Of a stretch of DNA of 64,000 nucleotides, positions 59,401 to 64,000 are shown piece by piece (within the stretch, counting starts at the first letter, position 1; every line of letters starts with the position of its first letter). The DNA lies in the NCBI GenBank assembly GCA_949358305.1, contig OX442315.1, forward strand, positions 34,622,427 to 34,686,426, read 5' to 3'. The DNA is from Strigamia acuminata. Taxonomy: Eukaryota; Arthropoda; Chilopoda; Geophilomorpha; Linotaeniidae. The notes under the pieces were generated by a model. That model ran no database searches. It was given only the letters and a program-made list of their open reading frames with translations, and was not told the DNA's origin. A program made the position numbers and the translations under genes.

Positions 59401-62400
59401 TATTAATAATTCCGAAGGAATTTTACCACCAGACTTGGAACAAGCACTTTCCGAAACTTTGGATAATTTAACTATTCAAGATAAAGAAATTAAGCGTGCT
59501 CGTCCTAACCGGAAGACACGGAAAAGGAACTGGAATTATAAGTTTAAAATCGCGTCAAATACGCCCTTTTCGGCAGAGGAGACAGCAAACCCGTTCTTGA
59601 ATTTTCACGACGACCTGTTTTCTCTAGATAAGGGGGACGAATCTTTAGCTAGATTGATACAAGATACATCCAATCTTAATATTCGTGATGAATCCACCAG
59701 TTCTAGTGGAGGAGTATTCGAGAATTTACAATCAATGATTGATAATTTGAATCCCGACTCCAAATCCTCCAGATTTGCGAGATTAAAATCTTACATTAAC
59801 GAGAATCAGTTAAAACGAAAAGATGGCATCGAACGAATTAATAAATTGGGAAATCACATCGACGACCCCCGAATGAAAATTACAATAGGTGGACTCACCT
59901 ACAATGCTTTGATGGACTCAGGAGCCACACAGTGTTTTATTGGGTTGCAATTACTAAGTAAAACTTGTGCATCTCCCGATTTCATACAAGATTGTCCAAA
60001 ACACATGAGAGTTTGTGCAGTTGGAGTTACTCATATTCCACTAGGACAAATTACTTTGTGTGTACAATGGGCAGATGGAGCAGAATTCACACCAATAAAT
60101 TTTATCATTTTGGATAATAATGTGTGTGGATTAATTATCGGACATAATTTTATGCGCCGAACCAAAATTAATTTAAATCCAGCACGAGCTGTATTTACTT
60201 GCGACAGCAAGTCCGACTGGACTGCACCCTACGAAACTGACGAGTTAAATTGTAATTTAGCTCGAGTACAAGTGTTGACTGACAACGCAACAGCCACACA
60301 CACGCCAGATAATTGGGAAGAATTGCTGGTAAAGGATTGTGACTGTTCAGATGAGGAAAAAAGTAAATTACGCGAAGTAATTGCTAGTGTTAAGAACGTC
60401 TTTAGAGATAAAGTCGGATGTACTAACATAATAAAGCATAAGATCACCTTTAAAAAGGATGTAACGTGGAAAAAACAACCATTTCGAATGTATAACCCTG
60501 CTAAAATAGCCATTATGACTAAATTAGTAGAAGAATTAGAAGCGGATAATTTGATCGAAAGAGCTACTGGACCTTACATAAGTCATCCAGTGATCGTAGC
60601 CAAACCAAATGGTACTTATCGTTTATGTATCGATTATCGGTGGTTGAATGCAATCACCGAAATTAACGCCATACAAATGCCAAGTATTGATTTGTTACTC
60701 CACAATACAAATCAGGCAAAATATTTCACGTCTCTTGACCTTACCAAAGGTTATTATCAGGTCGAGATGGACGAGGAAGATAGACAGAAAACAGCCTTTT
60801 ATACTCCGAAAGGCAATTACCAATTTGTCCGCATGCCTTTTGGTCTTTGCAATGCGCCGTGTACATTTCAGTTCTTAATGGAACGAGTGATGGGCGAAGC
60901 ATTATACAAACACGCGTTAGTCTATTTGGACGACGTGATAATCTTCTCCACCACTTGGGAGAAACATCTTGAACATATCAAAGATGTGTTGGAAAGACTA
61001 GATAAGGCCAACTTATCAGTAAATAAGGAAAAATCAAAATTTGGAAAAACTACACTCAAATTTTTGGGTCATTTGATAACTCCAACCGGATTAGCACCTG
61101 ACCCAGACAAGATAGTATCCGTTAGGAAATATCCAACTCCTAAGAATTCCAAGGATATTCAACGATTTCATGGCTTGTCAAATTTCTTCCGGAAATTTAT
61201 TCCCGAACATGCAAAAATTGCTAGGCCTCTAACTAGCATGATGCATGATAAAGCAGTGTTCGAATGGGGAGAAGAACAAGAGAAAGCTTTTGAAACAATA
61301 AAAAATATTTTATGTGACGAAACACAGGTTTTGTTAATGCCAGATATGATGAAACCATTCGTAATCTTGACAGACGCATCGCATGATGGACTTGGTAGTG
61401 TGTTATGCCAAGATGTAGAATTCTTCGATGAAGGAAAAAGAGAAATGATCATGACTCCTAGACCCGTAGCTTATGCTAGTCGAGTCTTACGAGGGGCAGA
61501 AGTACGCTACTCAACACCCGAACTCGAGTGTTTAGCAGTAGTATGGGCAGTCGACAAATTCCGACCGTATATCGAATATACGACTTTTACTTTGGAATCA
61601 GACGCCGAAGCATTAAAATGGCTGATGGGAACACCAGAACCATCGGGACGATTTGGTCGTTGGGCAATTAAACTTCAATGTGGCGCCTTTAAGATTAAAT
61701 ATCGACGAGGTACCCAGAACCAAGTTGCCGACGCCTTCTCGAGAGCGCCTTTGGAGATCGAAGACATTCCAGAGAATGATTATTGTGAGCCAATCGAGAT
61801 TACTCAATTCTGGCCGGAATGGGACGGAAATCGAGAAATTATTCGAAGGAATAATAGAGAAGATTGCCAATTTCTCACGAATGTGCAGCTTCATTTCGAT
61901 TATTCCAAATTATTATACAATACTTTGGAAAAGGGGGAGAAGATGGATGAAGCTACAGAAGAAACACTATTTAGTGCTTTAACTGAAGTTTTAAAGGAAG
62001 TTCCACCGACTCGAGAAGAAATTATAAAAGCTCAACTAGCCGACAAAGAGTGTAGAATAATAATCGATCATCTGAAACGAGATGAAATCGAACAAAGAAA
62101 GTTTAAGAAAACTAAAGAATGGATGAAAGCAGTCCAAGGTTACCAATTAGATTTTCAAGAAGAAAATGGTAATGAAATGCTGATTTATTTCAAACCAACG
62201 TTTGAAGAGGAATTGAATGACTCTGGAAACGGATTTAAAGCTGTCATTCCACCGTCATTAGTACGAAGAGTACTGTTTGCCTGTCACGGACATCCATTAA
62301 GTGGACATGCAGGGATGAGTAAGACGCTCGAACGAGCAAAACTTATATATTACTGGCCGAAGATGAATAAAGATACTCGCAATTACGTCCGAAGTTGTAT

Positions 62401-63670
62401 TCATTGCCAGCAATACAAGCCCTGTCAACATAAAAAGCATAGAGCGAGTTACACTCCTCATAACATGTCTTACCCGTGGGAAGTAATCTGCATTGATTTA
62501 ATGGGTCCCAAACCGACAGGAAGAAGCCAATACAGATTTGTATTAGTAATTATAGATCAATGTACTAAATGGGTAGAATTATTCCCTTTAAGTAAGGCAT
62601 CTAGTGAATCTATTGTGAATAGGTTAGGAGAAGTGATTCATAGATGGGGATACCCAAAGAAAATTGTTAGTGATAACGGGAGCCAATTCATATCCACGAT
62701 TTATGAAGAGTTTTGTAAAAAACACAACATCAGAATGGCTCATGTGAGTCCATATCACGCTCAGGCCAATCCTACGGAAAGGGCCAATAGAGACATCAAA
62801 ATAATGCTGGCTCTTTATTCAGACATTCACTCCCATTGGCCGAGATTCTTAAACGAATTTGCATTTGCCTCGAGAACGGCTAAATCAGAAGCTACAGGCG
62901 CAACGCCATTCTTATTGAACACAGGAAGAAATGTACCTCTTCCCTTTGATCCTCGGATCATTCAACATGCAAATGCATTTGACAAGAATAACCCGGAAGA
63001 ATACGTATATAATTTACTTGGAATTTTACGTCGAGCACATCAAGAGATGCATTTGCGTATTCAAGCAAATTATGAGAGACACGACAAGATTCACAGAAAT
63101 AAATTTCACATTTGTGAATATACTGTCGGTGATTTGGTATGGAAAGCCACTCACATCCTTTCAAATAAAGAGAAAGGAATTACTAAAGGTTTCGCCGAGA
63201 AACGAGATGGACCGTGGGAAATTACGGAAGTTTTACCTGGAGGTGCTTATAAGTTGAGAAAATTAGTTGATGGATCAATAGAACCATCCATAAATACTGA
63301 TGATCTCTCACCTTATATCCCATCTTACCCGATTGAGACTTGGACACTCGACCAAAAGAATGGAAGAGTAGAGAATCACCCAAACCCTGATTGGATGAAC
63401 GAAAGTTCAACCGTAAATAATTCAAGTAAATTAAATAATCAAGAATTAGGAAATAATTCTGCTAATATGGAATTAGATCCCGAAGAAGTTACAACACCCG
63501 CTTCAAAAGAAAGCGACATCGTAGTTAATAATCCAAAACATGATTATAACCTTAGGAAAAGGAAAAGAAGTTGTGAACTTTCACAACTGCAACCTCGTAC
63601 GAAGCGAATTTCTACGACAGATCAAGAATGCACAACAGATTTTATACATCTGATTCAAGATCGCCGCTAG
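59378..63670 (+). CDS. Pol polyprotein of the large Gypsy-like element
   Basis: About 1,430 codons in the -1 frame relative to gag, with no ATG near its 5' end, so it is made as a Gag-Pol fusion by frameshifting; the GTG at 59378 is not thought to be a start. An N-terminal spacer is followed by aspartic protease DSGATQCF at about 179 and GLIIGHNFM. Reverse transcriptase has YLDDVIIF at about 516. RNase H has LTDASHDGLG at about 661. The integrase finger runs from HGHPLSGHAG at about 971 to CIHC. Catalytic Asp is in IDLMGPK at about 1038, SDNGSQF at about 1095 and Glu in PTERANRD at about 1131. A GPY/F-like C-terminal module has DGPWEITEVLPGGAYKL. All catalytic residues appear intact. Confidence 0.93.
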   Translation: MAGVLEPPINNSEGILPPDLEQALSETLDNLTIQDKEIKRARPNRKTRKRNWNYKFKIASNTPFSAEETANPFLNFHDDLFSLDKGDESLARLIQDTSNLNIRDESTSSSGGVFENLQSMIDNLNPDSKSSRFARLKSYINENQLKRKDGIERINKLGNHIDDPRMKITIGGLTYNALMDSGATQCFIGLQLLSKTCASPDFIQDCPKHMRVCAVGVTHIPLGQITLCVQWADGAEFTPINFIILDNNVCGLIIGHNFMRRTKINLNPARAVFTCDSKSDWTAPYETDELNCNLARVQVLTDNATATHTPDNWEELLVKDCDCSDEEKSKLREVIASVKNVFRDKVGCTNIIKHKITFKKDVTWKKQPFRMYNPAKIAIMTKLVEELEADNLIERATGPYISHPVIVAKPNGTYRLCIDYRWLNAITEINAIQMPSIDLLLHNTNQAKYFTSLDLTKGYYQVEMDEEDRQKTAFYTPKGNYQFVRMPFGLCNAPCTFQFLMERVMGEALYKHALVYLDDVIIFSTTWEKHLEHIKDVLERLDKANLSVNKEKSKFGKTTLKFLGHLITPTGLAPDPDKIVSVRKYPTPKNSKDIQRFHGLSNFFRKFIPEHAKIARPLTSMMHDKAVFEWGEEQEKAFETIKNILCDETQVLLMPDMMKPFVILTDASHDGLGSVLCQDVEFFDEGKREMIMTPRPVAYASRVLRGAEVRYSTPELECLAVVWAVDKFRPYIEYTTFTLESDAEALKWLMGTPEPSGRFGRWAIKLQCGAFKIKYRRGTQNQVADAFSRAPLEIEDIPENDYCEPIEITQFWPEWDGNREIIRRNNREDCQFLTNVQLHFDYSKLLYNTLEKGEKMDEATEETLFSALTEVLKEVPPTREEIIKAQLADKECRIIIDHLKRDEIEQRKFKKTKEWMKAVQGYQLDFQEENGNEMLIYFKPTFEEELNDSGNGFKAVIPPSLVRRVLFACHGHPLSGHAGMSKTLERAKLIYYWPKMNKDTRNYVRSCIHCQQYKPCQHKKHRASYTPHNMSYPWEVICIDLMGPKPTGRSQYRFVLVIIDQCTKWVELFPLSKASSESIVNRLGEVIHRWGYPKKIVSDNGSQFISTIYEEFCKKHNIRMAHVSPYHAQANPTERANRDIKIMLALYSDIHSHWPRFLNEFAFASRTAKSEATGATPFLLNTGRNVPLPFDPRIIQHANAFDKNNPEEYVYNLLGILRRAHQEMHLRIQANYERHDKIHRNKFHICEYTVGDLVWKATHILSNKEKGITKGFAEKRDGPWEITEVLPGGAYKLRKLVDGSIEPSINTDDLSPYIPSYPIETWTLDQKNGRVENHPNPDWMNESSTVNNSSKLNNQELGNNSANMELDPEEVTTPASKESDIVVNNPKHDYNLRKRKRSCELSQLQPRTKRISTTDQECTTDFIHLIQDRR

Positions 63671-64000
63671 TGATAGCGTATTTTTTTAAATAAAAATTTA
63701 AAAAAGATAAAAAATCGGGTCACTTTTTGACCCACAAATTAGTCATGGTTAAATCATAAACCTATAGGAGAATAGGGTGAAAATACCCCGGGTAGAGAGT
63801 AGAGGATTTGTTCTCTCACAAGCTTCACACACATGTGCGAGTCAACTTTGACACCTGCGTCGATAGAAAAGTTCGTCGCGATTTCTTTCAAGAAAACCTC
63901 GAGATTCGTGGTAAGACTCATGTATTACCAGTAAACTCGGAAATTATGTGTCAGGACTTAATGTTATAATCCTTTCATGATAGAAAAGGACGAGAGAAAA
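63671..64000 (+). other. 3' untranslated part of the large Gypsy-like element
   Basis: 330 bp after pol with no env-like ORF so far and no match to 54476-56214, so the 3' LTR starts beyond the window. The last 20 bases are purine-rich (TAGAAAAGGACGAGAGAAAA) and could be the polypurine tract. Confidence 0.45.

Overview
This is a window of an invertebrate animal genome. The genes have short GT-AG introns, secreted C-type-lectin-like exons, AATAAA signals, LTR retrotransposons and TA-flanked DNA transposons. An arthropod is my best guess from the transposon mix, but the sequence does not fix the lineage. No bacterial operon, rRNA or tRNA gene was recognised.

The main content is a tandem array of very large genes encoding secreted proteins built almost only from divergent C-type-lectin-like domains (CTLDs). 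Three copies lie head-to-tail on the + strand. Gene A (1-446) is only the 3' end. Gene B (2172-14175) has 17 exons, is open throughout, and predicts about 2,347 residues with 16 CTLDs. Gene C (23622-53577) has at least 22 exons, predicts at least 3,136 residues with 21 CTLDs plus half of another, and shows no end in the window. Every intron is phase 1 and cuts a CTLD in the middle, so each exon carries the C-terminal half of one domain, a linker, and the N-terminal half of the next. All internal exons are symmetric (length divisible by 3). After an N-terminal block, two exon types alternate. Module names used below: type 1 exons start DYWIG and end in an NRIFRTKHM-like sequence; type 2 exons start (A/T)VWIGLETY, have a Thr/Pro linker and end in a TAEIKRKKK-like sequence; type 3 exons (exons 4-6 of each gene) are self-repeating. 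The exons show recent rearrangement: homogenised blocks, two hybrid exons in gene B, a dead exon fragment in an intron, and decayed ancestral 3' exons.

Mobile DNA makes up most of the rest. A complete Copia element (15802-22706, minus strand, LTRs identical by eye) lies between genes B and C. A complete Gypsy element with 128-bp LTRs (38428-43180) sits inside a TIR element in a gene C intron. A second, larger Gypsy-like element (about 54.5 kb to beyond 64 kb) has a tRNA-Gln-type primer-binding site, separate gag and pol frames and a -1 frameshift signal. Several non-autonomous TIR elements have target duplications that can be read directly because the paralogous gene keeps the empty site. A 28-copy, 30-bp palindromic satellite replaces the expected 3' end of gene C.

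Gene C carries nearly all the intronic insertions and spans about 30 kb; gene B carries few and spans about 12 kb.
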